Made by a program: the position numbers and the translations under genes. This document shows, one piece after another, positions 26,118-36,609 of a DNA stretch of 64,000 bases (its first letter is position 1; every line of letters begins with the position of its first letter). The stretch is from assembly GCA_905339295.1 (NCBI GenBank), contig CAJPFI010000017.1:62001-126000 (forward strand), read 5' to 3'. A model generated the notes under the pieces. The model ran no database searches. It was not told the DNA's origin and saw only the letters and a list, made by a program, of their open reading frames with translations. This DNA comes from Burkholderiales bacterium. Lineage in GTDB: Bacteria; Pseudomonadota; Gammaproteobacteria; Burkholderiales; Casimicrobiaceae.

Positions 26118-27830
26118 ATGGATACGCAACGCCTGATCCTGTTCGTCATCTTCTCGTTCTCGCTCCTGATGCTGTGGGACGCGTGGAACCGCGAGGTGAA
26201 TCCGCCGCCGCCGCTGCCGGCGAAGTCCGCGAGCGTCCCGGACAAGCCGGCGGACATCCCGACGCCGACGATGCCGCAGGGCGCGCAGGCGATTCCGGGT
26301 TCGGCGCCCGCGGGCGCGCCTCCCGCGATTCCCGGGCCGGCGACGGCCGCCGCCGCGGCACGGCTGGTGGTCGTCAAGACCGACCTGTACACGGCCGAGA
26401 TCGATCCGCTGGGCGGCGTGATCGTGCAGGTCGCGCTCGCGCAGCACCGTGACGCATTCGACAAGTCGAAGCCGTACCTTGCGCTGCAGCGCAACGGCGA
26501 GCGGACCTTCGTCGCGCAGGCCGGCCTCCTGGGCGAGGGAATGCCGAACCACCGCACGCCCTACGAGGTGCTTCCGGGGCCGCGAGAGCTGGCGCCGGGC
26601 GCCGACAAGCTCGAGGTGAAGCTCGCGGCGAGCGCCGCCAACGGCGACAGGATCCTCCAGACGCTCACGTTCCATCGCGACAGCTACCTGATCGACGCGA
26701 CGTTCGACGTCTCCCACGCGGGCGCGCCGGCGGCCGCGCCGTACGCCTATTTCCAGCTCACGCGCGACACCAAGTACGCGGTGCCGCAGAACTCGATGGC
26801 GCCGGCGGCCTACGTCGGTCCGGTCGTCTACAACGCGACCGACCACTTCAAGAAGGTCGAGCCCTCGGAGATCGACAAGCTCGCCGCCGACCCGAACCGC
26901 AAGTCGCCGTATGCGAGGACCGCCGACAACGGCTGGGTCGGGATGCTCGAGCACTACTTCGTCGCGGCGTGGCTGCCTTCCGACGACAGGAAGCTGCCCC
27001 GCGAGTTCTACACGCGCAAGCTCGACGGCGGCCTGTACGCTGCGGGCGTGATCGTGCCGCTCGCCGCGGCGGCGCCCGGCGCGACCGCGCAGGTCACGGT
27101 GCCGCTGTTCGTCGGTCCGCAGGACCAGGACTTGCTGAAGAAGGTCGCGGCCGGCCTCGACCTGTCGGTCGACTACGGCATCTTCACCGTGATTGCGGCG
27201 CCGCTGTTCTGGCTGCTCAAGTGGCTGCACGGCCACATCGGCAACTGGGGCTGGGCGATCGTCGTGATGACCATCATGATCAAGGGCGCGTTCTATCCGC
27301 TGAACGCCGCCGCCGCGCGCTCGATGGGCAAGATGAAGCTCGTCGCGCCGAAGCTGAAGGCGCTGCAGGAGCAGTACGCGAACGATAAGCAGCAGCTCCA
27401 GATGAAGATGATGGAGCTTTACCGGCAGGAGAAGATCAACCCGCTGGGCGGCTGCCTGCCGATCCTCGTGCAGATCCCCGTGTTCATCGCGCTGTACTGG
27501 GTGCTGCTGTCCGCCGTCGAGTTGCGCCACGCGCCCTGGGTCGGCTGGATCCAGGATCTCTCGGCACCGGACCCGTGGTACATCCTGCCGGTCATCTACG
27601 CGGTGACCGCATGGGCGCAGGTGAAGCTCTCGCCGACGCCGATCACCGATCCGGTGCAGGCGAAGATCTTCCAGATCATGCCGATCGCCTTCTCGGTGCT
27701 GTTCCTGTTCTTCCCGTCCGGGCTGGTGCTCTACTGGCTCGTGAACAACATCCTGCAGATCGCCCAGCAGTGGCAGGTCAACCGGATGCTCGAGAAGGAG
27801 CAGGCGCTCGCGCTCGCGAAGCGGCGCTGA
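26118..27830 (+). CDS. yidC: Membrane protein insertase YidC
   Basis: 570 residues. An N-terminal membrane anchor (MDTQRLILFVIFSFSLLML) and Pro-rich linker lead into the large periplasmic P1 domain (about 85-340). The conserved C-terminal insertase domain has five membrane segments, the cytoplasmic helical hairpin (KLVAPKLKALQEQYANDKQQ) and GGCLPILVQIPVFIALYWVL. It inserts proteins into the inner membrane, including the F0 subunits a and c encoded later in this window. The ATG at 26118 is preceded by AAGGAAA. Confidence 0.97.
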   Translation: MDTQRLILFVIFSFSLLMLWDAWNREVNPPPPLPAKSASVPDKPADIPTPTMPQGAQAIPGSAPAGAPPAIPGPATAAAAARLVVVKTDLYTAEIDPLGGVIVQVALAQHRDAFDKSKPYLALQRNGERTFVAQAGLLGEGMPNHRTPYEVLPGPRELAPGADKLEVKLAASAANGDRILQTLTFHRDSYLIDATFDVSHAGAPAAAPYAYFQLTRDTKYAVPQNSMAPAAYVGPVVYNATDHFKKVEPSEIDKLAADPNRKSPYARTADNGWVGMLEHYFVAAWLPSDDRKLPREFYTRKLDGGLYAAGVIVPLAAAAPGATAQVTVPLFVGPQDQDLLKKVAAGLDLSVDYGIFTVIAAPLFWLLKWLHGHIGNWGWAIVVMTIMIKGAFYPLNAAAARSMGKMKLVAPKLKALQEQYANDKQQLQMKMMELYRQEKINPLGGCLPILVQIPVFIALYWVLLSAVELRHAPWVGWIQDLSAPDPWYILPVIYAVTAWAQVKLSPTPITDPVQAKIFQIMPIAFSVLFLFFPSGLVLYWLVNNILQIAQQWQVNRMLEKEQALALAKRR

Positions 27831-27851
27831 CCGCGCCTCGACCGTCGCCCG

Positions 27852-27880
27852 GCGAAGCCCTCCCTCGCGGAGGGCTTCGC
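27852..27880 (+). terminator. Hairpin after yidC
   Basis: GCGAAGCCCTCC (27852-27863) and GGAGGGCTTCGC (27869-27880) form a perfect 12-bp stem with a 5-nt loop, 21 bp past the yidC stop and 37 bp before mnmE. No T-run follows, so it may reduce rather than stop read-through into mnmE, or protect the yidC mRNA 3' end. Confidence 0.5.
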
Positions 27881-27916
27881 GCATCCGGAGCGCGCGAGCC
27901 GCGATAAGCTAGCCCC

Positions 27917-29311
27917 GTGAAGGCCGCACCGACGGATCGGGACCCCGACACGATCGCCGCGATCGCCACGCCGCCGGGCCGCGGCGGCATCGGCATCGTG
28001 CGCGTGTCCGGCGCTGCAAGACGCGTCGAAGCGATCGTGTCGGGTGTCGTCGGCCGGACGCTCGAGCCGCGCGTCGCGACCTACGCGACCTTTCGCGGCA
28101 CGCTCGGCGAGCCGATCGACCGGGGACTCGCGATCCTGTTCGCCGCGCCGGCGTCCACCACCGGCGAGACCGTGGCCGAATTCCAGGGTCACGGCAGCCC
28201 GGCGGCGATGCGACTCGTGCTGGCGCGCTGCCTCGAGCTGGGCGCGCGGCTCGCCGAGCCGGGCGAGTTCACGAAGCGGGCGTTCATCAACGGCAAGCTC
28301 GATCTCGCCCAGGCGGAGAGCGTCGCCGACCTGATCGACGCTGCGAGCGCGACCGCCGCGCGCGCAGCCGCGCGAAGCCTCGCCGGCGAGTTCTCGCGCG
28401 AGGTGCGCGCGATCGTCGACGCCGTCACCGAACTTCGGATGTTCACGGAGGCGACGCTCGACTTTCCCGACGAGGACATCGAGTTCGTGCGCGCGTCGGA
28501 CGCGTCGGGGCGCCTCGCGCGCCTGCGCGCGAGCCTCGACGCGCTGCTCGCGCGCGCCGCGACCGGCGCGCGGCTCAACGCGGGACTGGCGGTGGTGCTC
28601 GTCGGCCGCCCCAACGTCGGCAAGTCGAGCCTGATGAACCGGCTCGCGCGCGACGATGTTGCGATCGTCGCGGCGGTTCCGGGAACGACGCGCGACACCG
28701 TCGAGCGCGCGGTCGAGATCGGCGGCATTCCGCTCACGGTCGTCGACACCGCGGGTCTCCGCGCGACGGGCGACACGGTCGAGCGGCTCGGCATCGCGCG
28801 CACCTGGGCGGCGGTCGAGCGTGCCGATCTCGCCCTCGTGCTGGTCGACGCACGCGAGTCGGGCGACGGGTTGCACGACGAGGACCGCGCGATCCTCGCG
28901 GAGTTGCCGGCGGGCCTGCCGCACATCGTCGTCCACAACAAGGCGGACCTGGCGGGGCGCGAGCCGCGCACCGACCGTGGCGCGGGCACGGGGGCGCGCG
29001 CCCACGTCTGGCTGTCCGCGCTGACCGGCGCGGGCGTCGACCTGCTGGAGGGCGAGGTGCTCTCGATCGCTGGGGTGGACAGCGCGGGCGAGGACGCGTT
29101 CATCGCGCGCGAGCGGCACCTTGCCGCGCTGCACGCCGCGGCGGCGCGCCTTCGCGCCGCCGCGGAACTCCTCGCGCTCGACCGACCCCCGCTCGAGCTC
29201 TACGCCGAGGAGTTGCGCGAGGCGCAGAACGCGCTCGCGTCGATCACGGGCGCGTTCACCGCCGACGATCTGCTGGGCGTCATCTTCTCGCGCTTCTGCA
29301 TCGGCAAGTGA
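27917..29311 (+). CDS. mnmE: tRNA modification GTPase MnmE (TrmE)
   Basis: 464 residues from a GTG start. The N-terminal folate-binding domain (TIAAIATPPGRGGIGIVRVSG) is followed by a helical domain. The inserted G domain carries G1 GRPNVGKSSLMN, G2/G3 PGTTRD and VDTAGLR, and G4 NKAD. The C-terminal FCIGK motif carries the catalytic Cys. With MnmG (encoded at 37860) it makes the carboxymethylaminomethyl group on U34 of certain tRNAs. Confidence 0.97.
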   Translation: MKAAPTDRDPDTIAAIATPPGRGGIGIVRVSGAARRVEAIVSGVVGRTLEPRVATYATFRGTLGEPIDRGLAILFAAPASTTGETVAEFQGHGSPAAMRLVLARCLELGARLAEPGEFTKRAFINGKLDLAQAESVADLIDAASATAARAAARSLAGEFSREVRAIVDAVTELRMFTEATLDFPDEDIEFVRASDASGRLARLRASLDALLARAATGARLNAGLAVVLVGRPNVGKSSLMNRLARDDVAIVAAVPGTTRDTVERAVEIGGIPLTVVDTAGLRATGDTVERLGIARTWAAVERADLALVLVDARESGDGLHDEDRAILAELPAGLPHIVVHNKADLAGREPRTDRGAGTGARAHVWLSALTGAGVDLLEGEVLSIAGVDSAGEDAFIARERHLAALHAAAARLRAAAELLALDRPPLELYAEELREAQNALASITGAFTADDLLGVIFSRFCIGK

Positions 29312-29477
29312 CCGGCGGCGCCGGCCGGACCGCCGCCGGCGCGCTCCGGGGGGGACGGCGACCGGCTTGCCGCGCGCACACGCGCGCAGGCGCCGTTCCC
29401 TGTATCGTTATGCGATGCGTCCAGCGCGCGCGGTTCGTCCGCGACGGCCAGGGACGCTCGTTTGGGAGGCCGTCCCG

Positions 29478-30443
29478 ATGAAACCGCACCGTGCATGGCC
29501 CGCCGCACTCGTGCTTGCCGCAGCCCTCGCCGCAGCGCCCGCGCTCGCCATCGACCAGATGAAGATCATGGTTCCGGCGGGCCCGGGCGGCGGGTTCGAC
29601 CAGACTGGGCGCAACCTCGGCGCCGCGATGCAGGCCGCCGGCGCGGTAAGGAACATCCAGTACGAGAACAAGGGCGGCGCCGGCGGCGCGATCGGTCTTG
29701 CCCAGTTCGTCAACGCGAGCAAAGGCGATCCGAACGCGCTGATCGTCTCGGGCATGGTCACCGTCGGCGCGACGCACCTCAACAGGAGCCCGATGTCGCT
29801 CGCGAACACGACGCCGGTCGCGCGCCTGACCGCGGAAGCCGAAGCGATCATCGTTCCCGCGTCCTCCCCGATCAGGAACGCGAAGGACCTCCTCGCGGCG
29901 ATCAAGGCGAACCCGGGCGCCGTGAGCTTCTCGGGCGGATCGGCCGGCGGTACAGACCACATCCTGGCCGGCCTGCTCGCGAAGGAGGCGGGAATCGACC
30001 CGGGCAAGGTCAACTACGTCCCGTTCACGAGCGGCGCCGAGGCGGTCGCGGCCGTGCTGGGCGGCCAGGTGACGGCGGGGATCTCGGGCATCGGCGAGTT
30101 CTCGCAGCACATCAGGGCGGGCCGCGTTCGCGCGCTCGCCGTATCCGGCGCCGAGCGGGTCGCAGGCGCCGACATCCCGACGCTCAGGGAACAGGGCGTC
30201 GACATCGAGCTCGTCAACTGGCGCGGGGTGTTCGGCCCGCCGGGGATCACGGCCGAGCAGCGGAAGGCGCTGATCGCGGCGGTCGAGGCGGGCATCGCCA
30301 ACGCGAAGTGGAAGGAAACGCTCGTCAAGCTCGACTGGAGCTCCTACGTGTTGACCGGCGACGCCTTCAGTGGCTTCGTCGAGCAGGAGAGCAAGCGCGT
30401 CGGCGCGATCCTCGACAGCCTGAACCTGGGTGCGAAGAAGTAG
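29478..30443 (+). CDS. tctC: Tripartite tricarboxylate transporter substrate-binding protein (Bug/TctC)
   Basis: 321 residues. A clear signal peptide (to APALA, about residue 25) precedes IDQMKIMVPAGPGGGFDQTGR, the Bug-family start with the GGG(F)DxxxR loop that contacts a carboxylate, then NKGGAGG and SGGSAGGTDH. It delivers its ligand to the TctA/TctB membrane proteins encoded next. The ligand (citrate, another tricarboxylate or another organic acid) cannot be read from sequence. It is 166 bp after mnmE and starts a new transcription unit of five or more genes. Confidence 0.92.
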   Translation: MKPHRAWPAALVLAAALAAAPALAIDQMKIMVPAGPGGGFDQTGRNLGAAMQAAGAVRNIQYENKGGAGGAIGLAQFVNASKGDPNALIVSGMVTVGATHLNRSPMSLANTTPVARLTAEAEAIIVPASSPIRNAKDLLAAIKANPGAVSFSGGSAGGTDHILAGLLAKEAGIDPGKVNYVPFTSGAEAVAAVLGGQVTAGISGIGEFSQHIRAGRVRALAVSGAERVAGADIPTLREQGVDIELVNWRGVFGPPGITAEQRKALIAAVEAGIANAKWKETLVKLDWSSYVLTGDAFSGFVEQESKRVGAILDSLNLGAKK

Positions 30444-30497
30444 CCGGCCGGCCGTGCGCGTCCCCCCGCGCGGTCGCCTGTGGACACGGGCGCACGG

Positions 30498-30974
30498 ATG
30501 ACTCCCGGCGGGCGCGACAAGGGCGCGATCGCCGTTTCGCTCGCGCTCGTCGCGCTCGCGCTTTTCGTCTTCGGACAGCTTCCGTCGATCCCGGCCGACG
30601 GCGGCTACTCGGTCCTGGGGCCGCGCTTCGCGCCGATGCTCGTCGGCGTCGGGCTCCTCGCGGTCGGCCTGATGCTGCTGCGCCAGGCGCTCGCCGGCGG
30701 CTGGCGCGCGATGCCGCCGCCGCCCGACGAGCCGCTGCACCGGCCAGCGTTCCTGTGGATCGCGGGCGGCATGGCCCTGCACATGGCGATCATCGGCACG
30801 GTCGGCTTCACGCTCGCCTCGACGCTGCTGTTCGTTCTGGTCGCGCGCGGATTCGGCAGCCGCCGGCCGGCGCACGACGCGATCGTCGGTGCCGTCCTCG
30901 CCGCGTCGGTGTTCCTGTTCTTCACGCGCATCCTCCGGCTCGCATTGCCTGCGAGCCCGCTCGGAGGGCTGTGA
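30498..30974 (+). CDS. tctB: Tripartite tricarboxylate transporter small membrane subunit TctB
   Basis: 158 residues from the ATG at 30498; a GTG at 30480 is a possible alternative start. Four predicted membrane helices (around 13-33, 48-68, 92-112 and 123-143) with a hydrophilic Pro-rich loop between helices 2 and 3, the usual TctB layout. It lies between tctC (54 bp) and tctA (10 bp). Confidence 0.85.
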   Translation: MTPGGRDKGAIAVSLALVALALFVFGQLPSIPADGGYSVLGPRFAPMLVGVGLLAVGLMLLRQALAGGWRAMPPPPDEPLHRPAFLWIAGGMALHMAIIGTVGFTLASTLLFVLVARGFGSRRPAHDAIVGAVLAASVFLFFTRILRLALPASPLGGL

Positions 30975-30984
30975 GGGTGGCGTG

Positions 30985-32481
30985 ATGGGCGGACTCGACG
31001 GACTCGCGGGCGGCTTCGCCATCGCGTTCACCGCGGCGAACCTCGCGTGGGCTTTCGTCGGTTGCCTGCTCGGCACGGCCGTCGGCGTGCTGCCGGGCGT
31101 CGGCCCCGCGGTGACCATCGCGCTCCTGCTGCCGCTCACGACGCAGCTCGAGGCCACGTCGGCGCTGATCATGTTCTGCGGCGTCTACTACGGGGCGATG
31201 TACGGCGGGTCGACCACGTCGATCCTGCTCAACAGTCCGGGCGAATCGGCGTCGATCGCGACCACGCTCGAAGGCAATGCGATGGCGCGGCGCGGACGCG
31301 CCGGCGCGGCGCTCGCGACGGCGGCGATCGGATCGTTCGTCGCCGGGACCGTCTCGACGGTGCTCGTGACGCTCGTCGCGCCGCCGGTGGCCGAGTGGGG
31401 ACTGTCGTTCGGGCCGCCCGAGAAGTTCGCACTGATGGTGCTCGCGTTCATGACGATCTCCGCGGTGCTCGGGCACTCGGCGCTGCGCGGATTCGCGAGC
31501 CTGTTCGTCGGCCTGTTCATCGGACTGATCGGGACCGACGTGATGTCCGGCCAGATCCGCTTCGCGCTCGGCCTCCAGGAGCTCTACGACGGCATCGATG
31601 TCGTGGTCGTCGCGGTCGGCCTGTTCGCGGTCGGCGAGACGCTCCACGTCGCGAGCCACGAGCGTCGCGTCGTCGAGACGGTCGAAAGGATCAGGGGCTC
31701 GCTGTGGATGAGCGGGCGCGACTTCCGGCGCTCCGTCGGCCCGTGGCTGCGCGGCACGGCGATCGGCTTCCCGTTCGGCACGATGCCCGCGGGCGGCGCC
31801 GAGATCCCGACGTTCCTGTCGTACGCGACCGAGAAGCGACTGTGCAAGGGCCCGGACAGGTTCGGCGAGGGCGCGATCGAAGGCGTGGCCGGCCCCGAGG
31901 CCGCGAACAACGCCTCGGTGACCGCCGCATTGATCCCGCTGCTCACGCTCGGGCTGCCGACGTCGGCGACGGCCGCGATCATCCTCACCGGCTTCCAGCA
32001 GTACGGCATCCAGCCCGGGCCGCTGCTGTTCGCGACGCAGGCCGATCTCGTCTGGGCGCTGATCGCGAGCCTCTACCTCGGCAACGTGATGCTTCTGGTG
32101 CTGAACCGGCCGATGGCCGGCGTGTGGGCGAAGCTCCTCACGATCCCCAGGCCGATGCTCTACGCAGGGATCGTCGTATTCGCGACGATAGGCGCCTACG
32201 GGATGCGCAATTCCTGGTTCGACCTTTTCCTGCTGCTGTTGTTCGGCCTCCTGGGCTATGCGATGAAGCGCAGCGACATCCCGGTCGCGCCTTGCCTCGT
32301 CGGCATGATCCTGGGCCCGCGCGCCGACACCGAGTTGCGCCGGGCGCTGCAGATCAGCCAGAGTGATTTCTCGGTGTTCCTGACGCGGCCGATCTCGGCG
32401 GCGCTCCTCGCGTTCGCCGTGCTGCTCGTCGCCGCGCCGGTGCTGGTGCGCCGGCACAACGCGCGGCGCGGACGGGCCTGA
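30985..32481 (+). CDS. tctA: Tripartite tricarboxylate transporter large membrane subunit TctA
   Basis: 498 residues from the ATG at 30985 (GTG at 30982 also possible). About 11-12 membrane helices. Typical TctA motifs are [35 protein letters not shown] and, in the repeat half, [21 protein letters not shown]. It is the channel subunit driven by the proton or sodium gradient. Confidence 0.94.
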   Translation: MGGLDGLAGGFAIAFTAANLAWAFVGCLLGTAVGVLPGVGPAVTIALLLPLTTQLEATSALIMFCGVYYGAMYGGSTTSILLNSPGESASIATTLEGNAMARRGRAGAALATAAIGSFVAGTVSTVLVTLVAPPVAEWGLSFGPPEKFALMVLAFMTISAVLGHSALRGFASLFVGLFIGLIGTDVMSGQIRFALGLQELYDGIDVVVVAVGLFAVGETLHVASHERRVVETVERIRGSLWMSGRDFRRSVGPWLRGTAIGFPFGTMPAGGAEIPTFLSYATEKRLCKGPDRFGEGAIEGVAGPEAANNASVTAALIPLLTLGLPTSATAAIILTGFQQYGIQPGPLLFATQADLVWALIASLYLGNVMLLVLNRPMAGVWAKLLTIPRPMLYAGIVVFATIGAYGMRNSWFDLFLLLLFGLLGYAMKRSDIPVAPCLVGMILGPRADTELRRALQISQSDFSVFLTRPISAALLAFAVLLVAAPVLVRRHNARRGRA

Positions 32482-32488
32482 CCGCGCC

Positions 32489-33568
32489 ATGGCGAGTCCG
32501 GCGAGCGGGCGACTCGCGCTCGCGGCGCGCTGGGGCGCCGCGATCGCGGTCGGCGTCGCGGCCGGCGGGCTCTGCGCATTGTTGCGCACGCCGATTCCGT
32601 GGATGCTCGGGCCGCTGTTCGCGGTCGCGTTCCTGCGCATCGCAGGCGCGCCGGTCGAGGCGCCGGTGTCGGCGCGCTACGCGGGCCAGTGGATCATCGG
32701 CAGCGCGCTCGGCCTGTACTTCACGCCCCGCGTCGTCCACGAGATCGCCGGGGTCTGGCCCCTGCTCGCGGCCGGGGCGCTGTTCGCGATCGCCCTGGGC
32801 TACATCTCGGGAATCGCGCTCGCGCGGATGGCCGGGCTCGACAAGACGACCGGCGTCTTCGCGAGCGTGCCCGGTGGCGCAGCGGAGATGGCCACGCTGG
32901 GCGAGCGATTCGGCGGCCGCATGGACCGCATCTCGGCGGCGCAGAGCCTGCGCATCCTGATCGTCGTCGCCATTGTCCCGGGCTCGATCACCGCGCTCGG
33001 CATCCATGGCGCGGATCCGTACGTGCAGGGCGCGACGGGCGTCGAGGCCGGAGGCCTCGCGCTCCTGCTCGCGGCGACGTTGGCGGGCGGACTGGCGTTC
33101 CAGCGCCTCGGGGTTCCGAACGCGTTCGTGCTGGGCTCGCTCGGCGTCTCGATCCTCCTGACCGCGTTCCGGGTCGACCTGTCGGCAATGCCGCCCGCCG
33201 TGTCGAACGCCGGGCAGTTGCTGCTCGGGTGCGCGTTGGGATCGCGCTTCCAGCCCGATTTCCTGCGTGGCGCGCATCGATTCGTCGCCGCGGTCGCGCT
33301 GACGGTCGTCCTGTCGATCGTCCTGTCCGCGGCATTCGGCGTCGCGCTCGCCTGGGCCGCGGCGCTCAATCCGGCAACGCTCGTGCTCGGCACCGCGCCA
33401 GGCGGCATCGCCGAGATGTGCATCACCGCAAAGGTGCTGCAGCTGGGCGTGCCGCTCGTCACCGCATTCCATGTCACGCGGCTGGTCGTGCTGCTGCTCG
33501 CCACGCCGCTGGTGTTCGCGCAGGCGCGGCGGTGGTACCGTGCGCACGGCACGAGGAGATCGCCGTGA
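32489..33568 (+). CDS. AbrB-family (PF05145-type) membrane protein
   Basis: 359 residues with about 10 membrane helices in two related halves, each holding a PGG-x-x-EM element: SVPGGAAEMATLGERFGG near residue 125 and GTAPGGIAEMCITAKVL near 300. The family was named after E. coli AbrB and is often mis-described as a transcription regulator or ammonia monooxygenase; sequence shows an integral membrane protein, probably a transporter. It follows tctA by 7 bp and overlaps the next gene (GTGA), so it belongs to the same transcript as the tricarboxylate transporter. Confidence 0.85.
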   Translation: MASPASGRLALAARWGAAIAVGVAAGGLCALLRTPIPWMLGPLFAVAFLRIAGAPVEAPVSARYAGQWIIGSALGLYFTPRVVHEIAGVWPLLAAGALFAIALGYISGIALARMAGLDKTTGVFASVPGGAAEMATLGERFGGRMDRISAAQSLRILIVVAIVPGSITALGIHGADPYVQGATGVEAGGLALLLAATLAGGLAFQRLGVPNAFVLGSLGVSILLTAFRVDLSAMPPAVSNAGQLLLGCALGSRFQPDFLRGAHRFVAAVALTVVLSIVLSAAFGVALAWAAALNPATLVLGTAPGGIAEMCITAKVLQLGVPLVTAFHVTRLVVLLLATPLVFAQARRWYRAHGTRRSP

Positions 33569-34362
33569 GCTGGGATCCGCAGCAGTATCTCGAGTTCGAG
33601 GACCATCGGCTGCGTCCGGCGATCGACCTGCTCGCGCGCGTGCCGCTCGCCGCGCCGCGAACGGTGGTCGACCTGGGTTGCGGCACGGGATACGTCACGC
33701 GACTCCTCGCGAAGCGCTGGCCGGACGCCGGCATCGTCGGCATCGACAACTCGGAGCCGATGCTCGCGAAGGCGCGCGCCGCCTGCGCCGGACTGCCCCG
33801 CGTCGCCCTCGAGCTGCGCGACCTTGCCGCCTGGACGCCCGCGGCGCCCGTCGACCTCGTCTTCAGCAATGCCGCGCTGCACTGGCTGCCGGACCATGCT
33901 TCGTTGCTTCCGCGCGTCGCGGGTGCGGTTGCGGCGGGCGGCGCGCTCGCGGTGCAGATGCCCGGCAACTTCGGCGCTCCGTCGCACACGGCGGTCGCCG
34001 ACATCGCGTCGAGCGAGCGTTGGCGCGTTCGGCTCGGATCCGCGGTGCGCGAGGCGCCGGTCGCCTCGCCCGAGCAGTACCTGCGCTGGCTCGCGCCGCA
34101 TTGCGCGAGCGTGGATGTCTGGGAGACGAGCTACCTGCAGCGGCTCTCCGCGCGCGAGGACGGCGAGCATCCGGTCGTCTCGTTCGTCTCGGGCACGTGG
34201 CTCGTGCCGTTCCTCGAGCGGCTCGAAGGCGACGCGGGTGCGCGTACCGCCTTCCTGGGCGACTACCGGGAGCGCATCGCGCGCGCCTATCCGGCGGAAC
34301 GCGACGGCAGCACGCTGTTCCCGTTCCGCCGCGTGTTCATCGTCGCGACGATGCGGAGCTGA
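33565..34362 (+). CDS. tam: Trans-aconitate 2-methyltransferase-like SAM methyltransferase
   Basis: 265 residues from a GTG overlapping the previous stop. It begins SWDPQQYLEFEDHRLRPAIDLL, matching the Tam N-terminus, with the SAM-binding motif VVDLGCGTGYVTRLLAKRWP (about 32-52), IDNSEPML, and NAALHWLPDH. Tam methylates trans-aconitate, an inhibitor of aconitase formed spontaneously from cis-aconitate. Location in the tricarboxylate-transporter transcript supports a tricarboxylate-related role. The substrate has not been shown here. Confidence 0.82.
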   Translation: MSWDPQQYLEFEDHRLRPAIDLLARVPLAAPRTVVDLGCGTGYVTRLLAKRWPDAGIVGIDNSEPMLAKARAACAGLPRVALELRDLAAWTPAAPVDLVFSNAALHWLPDHASLLPRVAGAVAAGGALAVQMPGNFGAPSHTAVADIASSERWRVRLGSAVREAPVASPEQYLRWLAPHCASVDVWETSYLQRLSAREDGEHPVVSFVSGTWLVPFLERLEGDAGARTAFLGDYRERIARAYPAERDGSTLFPFRRVFIVATMRS

Positions 34363-34510
34363 GCGCGTCGCGCGTCCGCGCGATTGGTCAGGCCATTTGT
34401 CCGCCCCGCATCGCGCCCGGCGAGGCGTGTCGGGCGTGCTAGATTGACGCGACGCCGCGGAGTGACGAAGCATCGCGCCGCGCTCCTCCCCCGCGTTACG
34501 ATCGAGCCCG

Positions 34511-36361
34511 ATGAACCCGCCCGAGTCCCTCGCCGCACTTGCCGCTTCAGTCGCGGCGCCCGACCACGTCAAGCATCGCCGCCTGCTCCATTGGGTGCGC
34601 GGGATCGCGGAGCTCGCGAAGCCCGACCGCATCGTCTGGTGCGACGGCAGCCAGGCCGAGTACGACGCGCTTTGCGCCGGGATGGTCGACTCGGGGACGA
34701 TGAAGCGCCTCGACCCCGCGAAGCGGCCGGCGAGCTACCTCGCGTGCTCGGACCCGTCCGACGTCGCGCGCGTCGAGGACCGCACCTTCATCTGCAGCGA
34801 GCGCGAGGAGGACGCGGGCCCGACCAACAACTGGCGCGCGCCCGACGAGATGCGCGCGACGCTCCTCGACCTCTTCGACGGGTCGATGCGCGGCCGGACG
34901 ATGTACGTCGTGCCGTTCTCGATGGGGCCGCTCGGCAGCCACATCGCGCAGATCGGCGTCGAGGTCTCCGACAGTCCGTACGTCGTCGTCAACATGAAGC
35001 TGATGACGCGCATGGGGCAGGCCGTCTGCGACGCGCTCGGCGCCGACGGCGATTTCGTGCCCTGCGTGCACTCGGTCGGCGCGCCACTCGCGCCGGGCCA
35101 GCGCGACGTCGCATGGCCGTGCAACCGCGAGGCCAAGTACATCGTGCACTTCCCGGAGACGAGGGAGATCTGGTCGTACGGGTCCGGCTACGGCGGCAAC
35201 GCGCTGCTCGGCAAGAAATGCCTCGCGCTGCGCATCGCCTCCGTGATGGGCCGCGACGAGGGCTGGCTCGCCGAGCACATGCTGATCCTCGGCGTGGCCT
35301 CGCCGGCGGGCGACAAGCGCTACGTCGCGGCGGCGTTCCCGAGCGCGTGCGGCAAGACCAATTTCGCGATGCTGATCCCGCCGCCCGGGTTCGAGGGCTG
35401 GAAGGTCACGACGATCGGCGACGACATCGCGTGGCTCAAGCCCGGCCCCGACGGTCATTTCCGTGCGATCAACCCCGAGGCGGGCTACTTCGGCGTGGCG
35501 CCGGGGACGTCCTGGGAGTCGAACCGCAACGCGATGGAGACGCTCAGGGCGAACGTGATCTTCACCAACGTCGCGCTGACCGACGACGGCGACGTCTGGT
35601 GGGAAGGTCTCACCAGGGATCCGCCGGCGCACCTGGTCGACTGGCAGGGCAGGGACTGGACGCCGGCGGACGGGAAGGCGGGCCGCAAGGCTGCGCATCC
35701 GAACGCGCGCTTCACGGTGTCGGCGATGCAGTGTCCGTCGCTCGATCCCGCGTGGGACGATCCCGCCGGCGTGCCGGTCTCGGCGTTCGTGTTCGGGGCG
35801 CGGCGCTCGGACACCGTACCGCTGGTCGTCGAGGCGCCGACCTGGGAGCGCGGGGTGTACATGGCCGCGACGATGGGGTCGGAAATGACCGCCGCGGCAT
35901 CCGGAACCGTCGGCGAGGTCCGGCGCGACCCGTTCGCGATGCTGCCGTTCTGCGGCTACCACGTGGGCGACTACTTCGCGCACTGGCTCGCGATGGGCAA
36001 GCGGATCGCGCACCCGCCGCGGATCTACACGGTCAACTGGTTCCGCAAGGACCGCGAGGGCAGGTTCGTCTGGCCGGGATTCGGGCAGAACATGCGCGTG
36101 CTCAAGTGGATCTTCGAGCGCTGCGAGGGCACCGCGCGCGGGCGCGAGACGCCGCTCGGCATCTGCCCGGAGTTCGACGACCTCGACTGGGCAGGATTCG
36201 AGTTTGCGCCGGAGCTCTTCGCGCAGGCGACGGGCGTCGACGTCGAGTCCTGGCAGCGCGAACTGGCGGCGCACGACGAACTCTTCGCGCGCGTCGGCGA
36301 CAAGCAGCCGGGCGCGCTGGCGCACGAGAGGATTCAATTGGCCGGGCGACTGTCGCGCTAG
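34511..36361 (+). CDS. pckG: Phosphoenolpyruvate carboxykinase (GTP)
   Basis: 616 residues, normal for the GTP-dependent enzyme. Motifs include the P-loop-like [16 protein letters not shown] with the reactive Cys near residue 282, [10 protein letters not shown] with metal-binding Asp, and NYGNxW-like [21 protein letters not shown]. It decarboxylates oxaloacetate to phosphoenolpyruvate for gluconeogenesis. The 148-bp gap upstream contains an extended -10 (TGCTAGATT at 34437-34445) 65 bp before the start, so it is probably transcribed separately from tam. Confidence 0.97.
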   Translation: MNPPESLAALAASVAAPDHVKHRRLLHWVRGIAELAKPDRIVWCDGSQAEYDALCAGMVDSGTMKRLDPAKRPASYLACSDPSDVARVEDRTFICSEREEDAGPTNNWRAPDEMRATLLDLFDGSMRGRTMYVVPFSMGPLGSHIAQIGVEVSDSPYVVVNMKLMTRMGQAVCDALGADGDFVPCVHSVGAPLAPGQRDVAWPCNREAKYIVHFPETREIWSYGSGYGGNALLGKKCLALRIASVMGRDEGWLAEHMLILGVASPAGDKRYVAAAFPSACGKTNFAMLIPPPGFEGWKVTTIGDDIAWLKPGPDGHFRAINPEAGYFGVAPGTSWESNRNAMETLRANVIFTNVALTDDGDVWWEGLTRDPPAHLVDWQGRDWTPADGKAGRKAAHPNARFTVSAMQCPSLDPAWDDPAGVPVSAFVFGARRSDTVPLVVEAPTWERGVYMAATMGSEMTAAASGTVGEVRRDPFAMLPFCGYHVGDYFAHWLAMGKRIAHPPRIYTVNWFRKDREGRFVWPGFGQNMRVLKWIFERCEGTARGRETPLGICPEFDDLDWAGFEFAPELFAQATGVDVESWQRELAAHDELFARVGDKQPGALAHERIQLAGRLSR

Positions 36362-36462
36362 ATCACGACAGTAAACACTTACTTACTAGGCGGCGCCCCG
36401 TGGGACCGTCGCCGCATCCCGTCCTCGCGCATCCGGCGCCCTTCGAGGTCGGCGCCACGCCG

Positions 36463-36478
36463 CGTTTCACGTGGAACC
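36463..36478. promoter_or_regulatory. parS: parS centromere site 1
   Basis: CGTTTCACGTGGAACC contains the parS core GTTtCACGTGgAAC; outside the two variable inner positions only the outermost bases depart from TGTTNCACGTGNAACA. It lies in the 248-bp gap between pckG and the EamA gene, about 4 kb from parAB. ParB would bind here. The rest of that gap holds nothing else I can identify. Confidence 0.8.
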
Positions 36479-36609
36479 GACCTCGCGGCGGGTACCGACG
36501 GTCGCGAACCGAGGCGCAGTAACGCGCGGGCAGGCGACACGATCCTGCTCGTGTCGCGGGTTGAGGCGCCAGCGGGTTCCTGGCTGCGGTGTGCACTTTG
36601 AAGACCTTC

